From Klebsormidium nitens (lineage: Eukaryota > Streptophyta > Klebsormidiophyceae > Klebsormidiales > Klebsormidiaceae): DNA of 64,000 nucleotides. Below, piece by piece: positions 1 to 11,968 of this stretch (its first letter is position 1; every line of letters starts with the position of its first letter). Under the pieces are notes generated by a model. It was given only the letters and a program-made list of their open reading frames with translations. It searched no databases and was not told the origin of the DNA. Made by a program: the position numbers and the translations under genes. The stretch lies in the NCBI GenBank assembly GCA_000708835.1, contig DF237135.1, forward strand, positions 62,001 through 126,000, read 5' to 3'.

Positions 1-17
1 GAGGGGCTCGAAGCAAG

Positions 18-3000
18 ATGTCTTTGCCAAAGAAAGATGGCGGCAGTGAGCTCAGCAAAGAACAGGTAGGGTGACCGCAGCCCCGTGGTATTTTTAATGA
101 AGGTCGTTGATGGCATGCGACTGCAAAGTAAGTTGCCCATGCGAAGGGTGGCTGTGGGTGCTGCCTGATAATGGTGGATCAACGATGATAATGGTTGTCA
201 ACTCACGAGTAAATGACGCAGCATTGTAATCGACAAAGGGTGACCACTTTACTGATTCAATGTCAATTAAGAGGTAAAGGTGCGACCACCTATGCCATCA
301 GCATGGCGCCAAATGTCTTGAGAGCGTGTGTGGTCATTGTAGTTCGAAATATGTGCCATTTCAATGTGTTCAACGGCCTGTATGGAGGTTTCTCCGAAAG
401 CCCTGAAATCTTGGATGTCGTCTGGTTTACAGAGGAATTCTTCCTTTAGCAGTCTTATTGCAATCATATGCGGCAGCAGGGTTCGGATCATTATTTCTGT
501 TTGCTGCTCAATTGCAGGTCACCAAGGCAGTCACCGCCCTTTTGAAGTGGGTGGACAGTCGAAAGAAGCAGCAGAAACCGCAGCTTCTGGATGACGATGA
601 CATGTTCCATCTCGTCATTTCGCTTAAGAAAACTCCGGATAGAGAAAAGACAAACCCCTACAGAATGTAAGTAGGTCGTAACCACGAGGCGACTTTTCGA
701 CTTTTTCGCTGTGTTTTGGCTATCTGAGCATTGCAATGGAGCTTGGTTGGGGTTTGTAGAGGTGGAGTTACCTCTCATAGTGGTACTGGCTGAACACAGC
801 ACGCTTTCTGGAAGTAGGAAGACTGTTGGGCCACGTCTTTGTGTGTCCTGGGAAGGGCCATCATAGAAAGGTGTGCGGTGGATGAATGTGGTGGTCATGA
901 CGCTCACCGTGCTGCAGACGATGATTGTGGTGGTCGTGATGCTCACCTTAAGCTGTCTCACTTGCAGATCAATTCCTCATTCCCTCTACCCGCTGGATGC
1001 AGCTCGCGAGGTTTGCTTGCTGGTGAAGGATGTCTCTGGTAAGGAAGCTAAAGCCGGCTACATTTACCGTACCAACACGCCGGTTGGGCAGATTCTTGCC
1101 CAAAAATCAATTACGTATGTTTTGAAATTTGGGCAACTCATTTTGGAATTCTTGAGAATTTGGAATTTGTGGAATATACGCTCAAGAATCCTTTTTTAAC
1201 CAGCCAAAATATATCAAAAGATCTCATATTAGAATTGTAATTCATTTGAAAATTTGGGCAGAATGAAAAAACGAATATCAATAGTATTGAAAATTTTGGG
1301 CAAAATCAAAACAATTAATTGATGCCCAACCGGCGTGTTGGTGCGGTATGTTTGTTTCTGTTCACACCGCGCAATACTTGCACTGTCTCATTTAATGTTG
1401 GGCTCCTTTCGCTTCATCTGCAAGGGGGCAAAAGTGTCTTTGTATCTTCTCAGCGGCCCGCTCTTGCTGCCCTGTTAGTGTATTGTGGCACCTGTCATTA
1501 TGCCGTTACATGTAGCAGTGGGCACCTTGTTGATTGTCTCCTGAATCCAGTCTTCTCGTTTGTAGGGGAGGGGCAGAAAGAAGCCAAACACCAGATAGCA
1601 GTAGAAGCTGGCACTGGAGTCAGTAAGGTGAGGGCACTTCAGCAGCTTCACATTGTTGGTGGTGCTCACTTGGTGCGATGAACTTAATTACTAGTTCGAG
1701 AGGTTATAATCTGCCTATTCCCCGTAGCATTATTGCTAGGGTGTGATTGAAGCACGAGGTCAAAAGAGCCCGGCAATCGAGGAAGGGATCCAATGTGCTC
1801 GACACGTATTCCAAACGTGTTCGCATTATGCAGGTGATAGGGGTGTCAAAGCTGAAAACCAAGTACAAGCCCTATGAAGCGAAGCGAAGGTTATGTGGCT
1901 CGTGAGTGACTTACGAGCCTTTCTCAACTCCGTCCGTTTGCCGTTCAGTATGTCACCTCGTGAAGTCGTACGGGCTTCATCTGCCATGTCAGCATCTCGT
2001 CAGATTCTTGGATATGATTCGTTTATGCACGTGGTTTCCCCGGGTTGGTTCGAGCTTTTACCCAAGGTGTGTAACATTACAAAGTCTTGGATTAAGGCCT
2101 AAACGATCAACTCGACATCCAAGTTAGAAAACGAACCAGAGCATCATACAAACTCAAGCTTTTTCTTGGGCTGAAACTTTCGTTCCCTCAAAGTTGAGGT
2201 AAGCAGGCAGAAGTTCTCAGCACCTCTGATTTTGTGCCTTGCATTTGCAGGTACGACCTCTTTGTTGCCGACGACAGAATACTTGGCGTTCTTCCAAAGC
2301 TCCTCGGAAAGACTTTCTTCAAAAAGAAGAAGTGAGGGCTCAGTTTACTGGGTTTGTTTCCTTTGATATGGTGCGAATGAAAGCACAATTTGTAGTAGCT
2401 CTTGGTGGTTTCGGCTTACGGCCTTCTGAACAGGCAGATCATAACAGGTCCTTTCAAAGTCGACCAACTGCTTTGCACGACCGTCGGATTATAACGCCTT
2501 CGGGCATGGGTGGAAATTGTATGATCAGCGTGATGCAGTTCAAGGTTTTCATGGCACCTTTCCGGCTGGACAATTCTGACGATTGATGTGTCGCCACATA
2601 AATGGAGCCCGTTCTTGTAAGTTCTTGAAAATAAAGGGACCCTCAGTTCGCTGCACGTCATCTGTTAGACCTTCGTCCCGAAAACGCAGCACTTCATCGG
2701 ATGGAGCCTGACGACCTACGAACTCGTCACTCCTTGGGTTTTCCTAGTTAGGCCTTACGAAACGAGGACTTACGAAACGAAAATGTTCGACCATTGGCAG
2801 TAATAAGCTTTTGGGTAAACTCGATGTTCCTGGGGCGTAGGCTGAGTCGCTCAATACGGACCGCCAATCTGATTTGCTAACAAGCGTAGTCGCCTTTCTT
2901 CAGGCATCCCATCCCGGTTACTCTCAAGGGCAAGAACTGGGCAGGGGCGATTCGAAAAGCATGCGATTCTACGTACCTCTACGTCAGCGGAGGATCTTGC

Positions 3001-3979
3001 AGGTGCGCCTCGTTATGTCCCTATATTCAGAATGTGTCTCGAAGCGCGCGTACCAAAAGTTCTGTTTCCACTTGGAAGGTCTCGAGCACGGTTCTGGAGT
3101 TTGGTTCTTTTCGGTGTTCTCCGGTGTATTGAAGGCATCGAAGCCGTTAATACGGGCCAGGTCGGGAGTTGGAGAGGAGTCGGATTGTAGTCGCCCCTTA
3201 TCGTATCTGTCTTGAATCAATGATTGCGAGAGTCGTCGACAGGTTCACGTACAGTGGCACTCGAATCCCGGGCTTCCTCGGAAGTAGGTCTCGTGCCTGC
3301 CTGGTTGTGATATGCTGTGAGGATGCTGATAGTCTTGCTCATAAGCTACGCTGTGAGTCTGACCCACGCTGTGAATCGTTTCTCAATGCAGCGACGTCCG
3401 AGTAGCCCGGATCTCCCAAGAGCCGCAAGAGGTTGTGGAAAACGTCGTGGCCGCAGCGGAGGGCATCAGCAAGATCCTCCCAAAGAAGTGGGCCAACATC
3501 CAGGCACTGTATCTCAAGACCTCGGTGAGTGGCGGGCTCTGCAAGACCTGGTTCAGAAGGCGCTGATTTTGAGCACTCCAGATGGAATCTGAGGAGATTG
3601 TAGCACTTACTTGCGTGTGGGAGGAAGTTGCAGAAACAAATAGAGAGGGTGGGTCAAAAACTTCTTGCGTTTAAGATCCGAATGTCCGTCTCAGGAGTGC
3701 GCTTTTATTGTGCTCGTCAAGAAGAGTTGCATCATCTTTAAAAAGGATGCACCAAAAGTTGAGCTTCGCGTCTTCAACCTGGCTGTGAGCCGAAAATGAT
3801 TCTTGAGCAGCTGGATACTTTCTGATGCCTCGATGGCACTTTGGAATTTGCTTATCTCTGTGATTGATTTTTTTCAGGAGTCCGCTGCTCTGCCTCTTTA
3901 CAACGCCCTGCCCGATACAACGGCGAAGATTGCAGGAGGCTCGGGGGTGGTCGTGGCGACTGGTATCGAAGCTGCTTAG
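18..3979 (+). CDS. Ribosomal L1 domain-containing protein (RSL1D1/Utp30-like)
   Basis: Nine exons in consistent frame: 18-65, 518-666, 968-1038, 1566-1627, 1834-1901, 2251-2331, 2904-3002, 3392-3524, 3878-3979, giving 270 aa. The predicted protein has the ribosomal L1 fold pattern of the RSL1D1/Utp30/Cic1 family. An N-terminal helix with AVTALLKWVDSRKKQQ is followed by the strand FHLVISLKKTP, the conserved segment IPHSLYPLDAAREVCLLVKD, the central YDLFVADDRILGVLPKLLGK, and a C-terminal KILPKKWANIQALYLKTS strand. Family members are nucleolar and act in large-subunit ribosome biogenesis (established for the family). The start ATG lies 17 bases from the window edge, follows a purine-rich context, and has no in-frame upstream ATG in view. 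The protein ends shortly after the L1 domain, without the long basic tail of animal RSL1D1. Intron 3 contains a MITE-like insertion. The promoter lies outside the window. Confidence 0.87.
1066..1348. mobile_element. MITE-like element in intron 3 of the L1-domain gene
   Basis: Terminal inverted repeats of about 26 bp lie at 1066-1090 and 1323-1348. Their shared 20-base core, reading accaacacgccggttgggca on the left, is exactly inverted on the right, with one mismatch in the outer bases. The termini begin and end with TA, as expected for a Tc1/mariner-type target site. The 230-bp interior is AT-rich, has no coding potential, and repeats the motif ttgggca or gcccaa several times in both orientations. 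The element sits wholly inside the intron (1039-1565) and leaves both splice sites untouched. I infer a non-autonomous DNA transposon; the family is not identified. Confidence 0.72.
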
Positions 3980-6263
3980 CTCGGGGCTGAGCGCATATAT
4001 ATACGTCTAACGTCCCTTCAAGACTATGACAGACAGCGGTCTTTTAAGGGGTCGCAACATGCTCGTTGCTTCCGGTCTTAATACGACTTCATAGGCGGTT
4101 AGGATTTGGAGGTTGCTAGGAACTGCTGCTTCGAGGTCGCGACGAGCTGCAGACTGGAGTGTTTTCTTCCACTAATCCTTTCATTAGTCATAAGTGCGTC
4201 TGGCACAGCCTGATTTTCAATGGGTGCATCCACGGAACTCAGATTTTTTGAAACTGATATCGAAGCTTCACGTCCCAACTGATATTCGAGTCTCGAACTT
4301 TTGCGGTGGACTTCCTATTTGCATAGGCCCGGCAACCCTTTTTGTGAACCTTCACTGGAATTGTAAGCGCTTGACGGCCTAGTATCAAGTCCATGCACAT
4401 GGCATGTAAACTCCAAGCTGACCACGGTCCTGTGCGCTTGAAAGTGGGTCTGATCACTACGCTGTATATATATTGCGAGGATCCTTATTTTGGTTGCTTT
4501 CGCGCTAAGTTTGGATCAGTCAGAAACGGCAGCTTATGTACTCGTATCCAAAGTCCTGGGCATACGCGGCGATTGAATATAGGTAGAATATCCTAAATGA
4601 TACATTCGATCCGAGCATGCTCATGGGAAAATGCAATGCTGACTCCCTAGGTCGAGATCGTCTCTTTTAATTTGGTGAAATTAGCTCGAGTCTGCTTGCA
4701 TCGGTGGGATCCTTATAACGATGTTGCATGACCTGAGGCGTCTTAATGCTCTGATAGAAGTTGAATGCTGGTACAAGTTGCGTATGTTACGAAATCGCGT
4801 AGAAAGGATGCACGACAAATACCTTGCTAAATCATGAACACCCAGGAGCGATGCAAACTCGAAGTGGTTGATAATTACAGATCGACTTGCACATGGGACG
4901 CGGTCTTGTCAAGAGCTCGTCTTTTCAGAAACTGCCAGCCGAAACTACACTCCCTCCCCTAAGAATGACGGGGCGATTGCAATGTAGGGGTCCGAAGCCG
5001 TTGACTCTTATGGGGGGCCACGAACAAATTGACGTGTATCGTGCCTTGTACTATTAAGTTTGCAGCGCTTTTGACTGATCAAGCATGTAGCAACCCTTGA
5101 GCGCACTTAAGACCATGTGTTTGTTCAGGGAAGTGGCTAGAACTGATGTGTAGGCAGGCGTGGCCCGGCGTGATGATTGGAGGAGGATGTTGTATGGATT
5201 GGAGTGAAGACGGCAGAGGAAGATTCCTAAGCCTCTGGGGCGTTGCCCCGGTCAGAGGGAGCTCCCGGAGGAGCCCCCCCTACCAGACGGAGGCCTGCAG
5301 CCTCGACGTCGGGGGATCACCCCCAGTGAGCAGACACCCCGGCAGAGCCGGGGCTCACGGCGCACGAGTCTGCTCCTCGGCGCGACTTCTCACTATCTGC
5401 TGAGACGAGCCACACTTGGCCACATTTATAACGTTACAAACACCGGAGACCTTGTGGGTCGAGTGACCTGGTAACGTCACCAGCGGTTCGATCTGTCACG
5501 TGGCACGGTCTGACGGCTACGATGCACTCTCACTGGAACGACGTGCGCTTCCGTTTAAAGAATGAACGACTTTCGTTATAGAAAAACGTTCGTTTCGCCG
5601 CCGTTCAATTCGCCCTTCCCTTCAAATGCGCGCGAGGCCCCGAAGATTACAAGGGCGCAGGGTGAAATTTGGGTGAGTCACGCAGCCCCGTGAATGGGTG
5701 GCGATATTGCTGTAACTTGTTAAGGCACGAACAAGCACACCTGTCTAGGTTGTCGATTGCACGGGACGGCCGCAACAGTCATCTCAAACCGATTCGCAAT
5801 TCTGGTGTGATCAGTGCAACTTTGAATAGGCCGCGCAACATTGAGTAAGACTTCTGACCTCTCATGCACCGACCAAGCTTGAGCTTTGCGAAACGAAACG
5901 GCGGCTCCAATGCACGAAGGCCTCGGATTAATGGTCTGCCGAATATCACTCGCTGACAGTTCGATGAAGCATGCTGCATGGTAGTCGAAGCGGCGTACGT
6001 CGCCCCAAGAAACGGCAAGAGTCTGATCGCTTGAAGCGTGAAGAGCTACTTCCCTAATGTTTGCTTCGCTGCCCCTCTAATACGATTGCTCTCCCCTGCA
6101 GGGCATGCGTGGCCGCAATCCATCTCACACAGAGCTACGTTGATTGCAGCTCTCGAGGAGCCAATAATTCGTTCTGCTTAGGGCCGCTTTGTGAGGTGCC
6201 CGGGCAGTTGAATTTGCTGCTTAGGAAGAGGCCTGATCCCTCGAATGGTAATCGGCAGGGGCG
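3980..6263. other. Intergenic spacer between the L1-domain gene and QCR8
   Basis: About 2.3 kb in which I recognise no coding exon. Open frames are short, lack domain signatures and are not joined by plausible splice sites. The region must hold the 3' end of the L1-domain transcript and the 5' UTR and promoter of QCR8. Its one prominent structure is the GC-rich hairpin cluster at 5232-5372, listed separately. Around 5560-5600 an A/T-rich stretch contains short inverted copies of aacg/cgtt with no assigned role. Confidence 0.5.
5232..5372. other. Cluster of five consecutive GC-rich perfect hairpins
   Basis: Five stem-loops follow one another. H1: CCTCTG 5232-5237 pairs CAGAGG 5253-5258, with an inner GGGC/GCCC stem. 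H2: GCTCC 5261-5265 pairs GGAGC 5270-5274 around a CGGA tetraloop. H3: GAGGC 5290-5294 pairs GCCTC 5300-5304. H4: GGGGG 5311-5315 pairs CCCCC 5320-5324 around ATCA. H5: CCCCGGC 5337-5343 pairs GCCGGGG 5347-5353 around AGA, enclosed by CAGAC 5331-5335 and GTCTG 5368-5372. The surrounding kilobase shows nothing comparable. The stretch could be a structured non-coding RNA, a transposon end, or an organelle-derived GC cluster. I could not match it to SRP, RNase P or RNase MRP consensus boxes. Strand is not determined. Confidence 0.55.
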
Positions 6264-7277
6264 ATGGGCAAGAAATGGCCGCCCCCGGTGCATTTGAAAG
6301 AAGTGGTGTACATGCTGTCCCCTTTTGAGCTGGTGAGTATCAGAGACAATGCAGAGCTTGATGCGCAAGTGCTTTTGATTGGAAGAGTGGCTGCCTGCTC
6401 CATGCACCACGTTTTCCGCACGCAAGCGGTATCTGACATACTGACAGTACGATGGAACCTCATCTGAGCGCACGTTTTCATCGGTGCGCTCAGCGCATGT
6501 ATATGACGAGTTTTTCTTCAGCTAGAGCTTGTGCTGATCTCGGATTCAGGAACAGACCATCTGATTCTTGTTCCTGGGGAAGGTTTGCATGAATTGAGAG
6601 GAGGCTACTGGGCTCAGCTGCACGCTTGGATTCCCATTAAACGGAGGCTCGTCAACGACCCATTTGTCTTGTGAATGATTCTCTTGCGGCCCCGTTCAGA
6701 ACACTGGCTTGACTTACCTATCTGTTTGCCCGAGATTTGCGGGTCGTTCCGTGCCATCAAACAAAGCAAGTGCTTCGAGCCTGGACAGCTCACGGCGGGC
6801 AGCTGAACCCTGTGCTATTAAACTTCTTTTTGATTCTCCGAGTCTGCAGAAGGTGATGTCCGGCCTGTGGAAAAACTTCTGGCCCAGCTTGAAGTCGAGT
6901 CTGCGCGAGCATCGATCGGACCTCCTCGTTTTCATCACTCCCATCGTCGGGACGGTCGCTTACGCCAGGCGTTATGAGGTGAGACGTGCCAACGTGCGAT
7001 CGCTAAAGAAATTCATCACCTTCAGAAAAATCATGTCTCGCACAACGCGAATCTCAGAAAGACATCTACTTGGAAGCATCTCATGACTTCTGGTCAAGGA
7101 GCTGCACGCTAGCTGCACTGCCGTGTCTCTGCTAAGTAACTTGCCATCTACTATCAGCTCGCGTCTTTCCAGATGAATCGTCTCATCCCGAGGTTGCCAA
7201 TCCGACCGTCTGGTCCATCGTACTTGAAAGTGGGCGCCCGCTTGCAGGAAAGGGACAAGCTTGAGGACCGCTACTAG
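6264..7277 (+). CDS. QCR8: Cytochrome b-c1 complex subunit 8 (QCR8, plant type)
   Basis: Three exons, 6264-6332, 6850-6978 and 7248-7277, join in phase 0 to give 75 aa. The N-terminus MGKKWPPPVHLKEVVYMLSP matches the plant ubiquinol-cytochrome c reductase subunit 8 pattern (basic start, then a conserved VVYxLSPF). Exon 2 gives KVMSGLWKNFWPSLKSSLREH followed by the single hydrophobic membrane segment LLVFITPIVGTVAYA. The 10-codon last exon supplies ERDKLEDRY and a TAG stop, like the short charged tail of the family. Plant QCR8 is about 72 aa, so the length fits. The protein is an inner-mitochondrial-membrane subunit of complex III that lies against cytochrome b near the ubiquinone site (family knowledge). 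No cleavable presequence is visible, as usual for this subunit. The exons are small enough to be missed by simple ORF calling. Confidence 0.9.
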
Positions 7278-8487
7278 CAACGTATACGTACTTCCTTTTC
7301 GCCGCCGTATGGTTGGCCTCCGCTAGAAGCACGTACGCGTTTATGCTGCTGCTGGTAGTGACGAAAATGCACGTACGTCCGTAGGTTAATCGTCAAAGTA
7401 TGAAAGTAGACTCTCTGCAGAACGCTCGATCATGCAAGTTTCATACACGCTTCCTTGTGCAACGTGCAAATTGGAATCGTTTGATCGACGTTGAGAAAGG
7501 GCATTCCTCACATCTTAACGGTACGGTCTCTTCTGTTGATAATCTTTCGCGGAGCCCTCGACTGACAAGCCGCGCGCAACCAGACATGGACCTTTTTTAT
7601 GTCACCTTGATCCGTGCAATGTGTGGTCTCCAAGAGCAAGCTACCTGCGGTTCAGTCATCAAATTGCGAGTGCATGCGGGATAGGCATGATGTCAAACCG
7701 CCAGCACAGTTGGACTTATGCATTGATGTACGTTCTGGCCTGCAACTTAGTTCTCGCCTTGAATGAGAGCCGCTCGCGGGCCCGGTGCATGCCTTCCGAC
7801 CTCCATCCAAACGTTCCATCCTTTTGGGCCTGGCCCACCGATAAGAATGGCGGCCTTCGAAGGTCAGGCTCAGAACGAATCCAAGCTAGTATAAGTACAA
7901 CATGGCAATGATGCATGGTGATTGAGACTGAAAGTTACATGTTAAAACTTGAAGCCGGGTGTCGCCGAAGGCTTCAATTCGAGGCCTTTAAACAGCACCT
8001 GCTTATGCTTGACGTTTCGGACATGCTATACGAGTTTTGCAGTAGGCGGCTTACGCCCGTCGGCTGCGGACTTCACATACTCCAGCTGGAGCCGCCAAGA
8101 TGCTAGCGGCTGCTTTCGGCCCTATATCTTCGCTCCAGCGGGTTGGCCCACAAAAGAGGCGGCTTTACTGGCTGGCCTTGCACCTGCTTATTGTAATACA
8201 TACTCGCTTACTCCTGGAACTTTCTATCCGGGCCCCCGTAAACGGGGCTCAGCCGTCGAGTACCCTCATTACGAGTTCTGCTCACCATCATATGTTCAGC
8301 ACATATCCCGTTTGTTTCAACACAGTCGCTCCATCGTCCAGCCGTGCCTTTCCGCTCCCCACCAGACTTTCGTCCACCCGCGTGTCCGTCCCCACTCCAC
8401 GCAACCTCCCCGCATGGGCGATGCGCGTCATTCCTTAAATCACCTCCGTCTCCACACGATTCAGCGTCTCCGTCTCTCACCCCGCCC
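7278..8487. other. Spacer between the convergent QCR8 and armadillo genes
   Basis: About 1.2 kb holding the 3' ends of two converging transcripts. Open frames over 7949-8821 (+) are long only because they run opposite the GC-rich armadillo exon and its downstream flank. They have no recognisable domain. Nothing else is supported here. Confidence 0.5.
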
Positions 8488-11400
8488 TCACTCCAGCCGC
8501 TTCAGGGCCTTGCCCGCCGTCTCCTTGGCCCCGTCTGACCCCGCCTCCCGCAGCTCCCGCAGCAGCGACAGGGCCTGCGGTTGCCGCCGGATGAGCTTCC
8601 GGTTGTCCTCGTCCTCCGCTAAACTCCACAGTACCGCCGCGCCCGTCTCCTTGACTTCCGCGCTCTCTGACGTCAGCAGGCCTACGAGCAGCGGGACTGC
8701 CCCGTGCGCGGCAATCTCCTTGCGGTTGCCGTCGTCGAAAGAGAGGCTCAGGAGCGCCGCCGCGGCCATTTCTTGTACCTGGGAGAAGATTATTGTACCC
8801 GCTATGGTTAACTTGAAATGAAGGTCGTCGAAACATCTGCGACCTTTGAGTTGGCCAAGTGAGATTGAAAGCAGGAAAAACGAAGAGCGAAAGAACGGGA
8901 CTTACATTGCACCCATCAAGTGCTCGAAAAGGAGGGTACACAACACAAACATTATAGGGCAGGAAATCCAAGAAAGCTGAAGGCGGAGGGAAGGTGAGAG
9001 TAAGGAGCGGAGAATCAGCGAATGCAGAGCTCGTGTCAGCGGTTCTACCTGCGGAGGCCCCGCTCGCAGCAGGTCAACGAGGGGGGGGATCCCCCCGTAT
9101 GCAGCCAGCGTCCGCCGGTTCGACTCGTTCACCGCCAGGTCCGAGATCGCCTCCGCCGCGCGGATCTGCGCCTCGCACGTGCCCCACCGCAGCACGATCG
9201 CGAGCAGCGTGATGTCCCTCTGCTGGGCGATCGTTTTCTGCGCCTTCACGTCCTTCAGTGCGTTCCACGCAAGCTCCGACAACTCCCGCTCCCGCGCGCC
9301 CCGCTCGCTTTCCGCCTGCTGCAACTGGGCACGCAGCTGCGCGTCGATCTGTTCTCTGCTCCGCTCTGCCTCGGCCCGGGCCCTGTCCAGCTGCCCCTGG
9401 CTCTTTTCCCGCTCTTCGTCCAAGGCTTGCCGGTGCGCTGCTAGCTGGCCCAGCAGGGCCTCCACCTCGCCCTGCTTCTGAGACTGGACGTCCGACAGCT
9501 GTGCGTCCTTTTCTCTACGGACGTCCTCCACCTTCTGCCGCCAGTCGTCCAGCTCCTTGGCGTGTGAGCCCACCAGATTGGCGCGGCTCTCCTGTACGGA
9601 GAAACTTCTCGTTACGAGTTCCGCTTTTAGAGGCCTGAAAGGCTAAACGCTCTGTGCACGTGACAAAGCTCAAGGTTTGAGCTGGAAACAGTAGCTCGAA
9701 GACATCTACTTGAAAAGCATAAACTAAAAGCTGTCCAGTGGAGTCATCTGCAATTCTGACTCTTGGATGCAGACCCACAATGTTGAGAATACAAATGCCA
9801 AAACTCTGGAACTGAAACACACGTCCAAGACGATTGGTGTCCGAGTCGCATGGTGTAAGGGCTTTGTGTCTCTTCGATGGCCGACCCCATCGCCTTCGGA
9901 ATTGACAGGATGCGCAGCTGATGCTGAAAATAGGTCACGTACAGCAACCGCAAGACCATTCTTTGACAAGCTTCTTGCGCTGAAGTTATTTCTGACACAA
10001 ACCCTGTTTCGACAGATCGCTCGCGGTCTTCCTACTTGGCTCCCACATGCGCATCGTGCCTGCTTCTCAGTCCAAGACAGTAGATCCTCCCATGCTCAAC
10101 TTGAAGGGGTGGGGATCTTTCATGGCGCAGATAGTGTAACATACATAGGATGTAGCTTGAACTCCCAACTGCACCCTCGCAGGATATCTGATGCTCCAAA
10201 AGTCTCGCTGCCTGCAGCAGACCAGCGTGCTTACCACCAGATAGTGGGAACCTAGTCAGAAGATTGTGGTCTCTCAATTGCGGGTCCTCTTCAAGCAGTT
10301 CGTCAAAGTTTCAGATCACATTTGAACCAGCATTTCTTGTGAAAACAGTGGCAGCCACTCCTGATCTCAGCAGCTTCATACCATCCAGGAAACAAGCTCC
10401 CTGGCAGCAGAGTTGAGGGGCGTGAGCCGTCACATCCAACACGTCCTCAAATCCCAATCTGTCCCAACTCTCCAAAGTGCCCCTTTAGTGTACAAATACC
10501 TCACAGAGCTCATAAGACCAAGTGGAACAACTGGAGTTGCATCGTAACCCTCACCTGCAACACGAAGCTGTCTGGGTACAGCGCTTTAAGGAAGGCCACC
10601 AGCTCCAGCTGCTGCACCTCCTCGCCCACTGCCCCCCTCGCATCCTCGTCCCGCTGCACCAGCCCCGCCAGAACCTCCGCTGCCGCCCGCTGCGCGCGCG
10701 CGCTCCCAACCTGCAGCGTCCTCAGAAGGGCGCCCAGTGCGCCCTCGAATCCCGCCACCGCGTGGCCCCCCTGCGCGCTTCCCGCCGCGATGTTTCCCAA
10801 CGCGTTTATGGCGTGTTCTTGGAGCAGTGACACCGAGGGATCCCCCCAGGCCTCGAGCAAGTGCACGAGGGGCCGTAGGCCGCCCTCCAGCAAGACAACC
10901 CGCTGCGCATCGGGGTTGCTCGCAGTGACATTTGCCAGCGCTTCAGCTGACTCGAGCCGCTCCTCGAGGCGCCCTGCCTGGAGGCGGAACACGAGCCCCC
11001 TGATGTGCTCCTCGATCGATGTCGGGGCCACAGGTGTCACCCCCCCATTGACCGCCCGGTTGGCGCTGTTGGCGACCTTGAGCAGCATGCCGACCTGGTC
11101 AATCACCAAGCCGTCCATCTGCGAAAGACTCTCCTCGAGCTCCCCCCGCAGCCGCTTCTTCTTCTTTATATCTATCACAGCTTTCAGGGCGCCAGCCTGG
11201 ACGGCGAGTTCGCGCGAGGTGCGCGCCATCTCCAGGATGGACGCCCACGCTTTGAGGGTTTCGGGCTGGCGGGTTATGCTCGGGTTTGCGGCGTAACCGT
11301 CCAGCAGGGAGACGAGCTTGTCGGAGCGGTTGGCCAGCTGGCGGCAAGGGGCCCTAGGGGAAAAGGGAGGAGGGTTAGCTAGGGGTGTTGTGGTGGTACA

Positions 11401-11968
11401 AAGGAGTCATTGACCACATTGCATTTTGTAAGGTGGAAGATGTTGGGACATCTCTATATAACTCTGAACAAGGGAGAAGAGGTCAATCTGTATATGAGGC
11501 TGGACAAGGGGAGAAGAGGTCAATCCGTTTGTTCTATAAGTACAGGTGTTGTTCCTTAGACCATGAAAGCAATCAACGGGGTAGAGATTAGCGCTATATG
11601 AGAGCTTTGATCAGGCTGAAGACTGAGAGATCTTGGAGCAAGACAAATCCTGAGAGCTTGAACAAAGATCCAATCAGCTTTGTGAATCTGAAGTGGCTCA
11701 ACCACTTTGTCCGTCAGAAGAACGATGCACCGTTCAGATTACTTACAGATCTGTCCATCAGTGTGCACCCGAAGTCAAAGCACAATGCACCTACTTGGAG
11801 AAAGAAAGTAATCGATCAAAGGACAGCTTGACACTTTCAAAAAGTGTGGAGCGAAGAGGCACTAATGGAGATTGGTACTCACTTGCAATACCGTGTTGCT
11901 AAGGCTGCTTCTTTTAAAGAAGCAAGGGCTTCTCGAAGTTCATTCCATGACAGCGTCTGGCTAGCCAT
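8488..11968 (-). CDS. Armadillo-repeat protein with central coiled coil
   Basis: Four exons on the minus strand: 11968-11883, 11353-10555, 9591-9049, 8778-8488, giving 572 aa with frame kept at each junction. Residues 1-100 form a helical N-terminus (ELREALASLKEAALATRYCK, then RQLANRSDKLVSLLDGY) resembling the helical bundles that precede some plant ARM domains. Residues about 110-295 carry armadillo-type repeats (for example RLESAEALANVTASNPDAQR and HAINALGNIAAGS). Residues about 296-410 are a highly charged coiled coil rich in E, R and Q. Residues about 411-572 return to armadillo repeats (AAEAISDLAVNESNRRTLAA, AAAALLSLSFDDGNRKEIAA, GAAVLWSLAEDEDNRKLI). ARM repeats bind proteins, so a scaffold role is likely; the partner is unknown. 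No signal peptide or membrane segment is visible. The first exon (86 bp) is inferred from frame, splice sites and amino-acid continuity. Confidence 0.82.

Noticed and set aside
5232-5372. SRP RNA or RNase MRP/P RNA identity for the hairpin cluster
   Set aside because: The conserved boxes I know for these RNAs (such as the MRP GAAAGUCCCCGGG box or the SRP GGUGACC motif) are absent, so only the structure is reported.
5467-5481. 15-base word cctggtaacgtcacc shared with 52170-52184
   Set aside because: About one or two shared 15-mers are expected by chance in a window this long, and the flanks do not extend the match. It contains an ACGT core, but that alone does not support a regulatory site.
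7949-8821. 290-codon open frame on the plus strand
   Set aside because: It runs opposite the armadillo exon at 8488-8778 and into its 3' flank; the Pro/Ser/Arg-rich translation is the expected antisense shadow.
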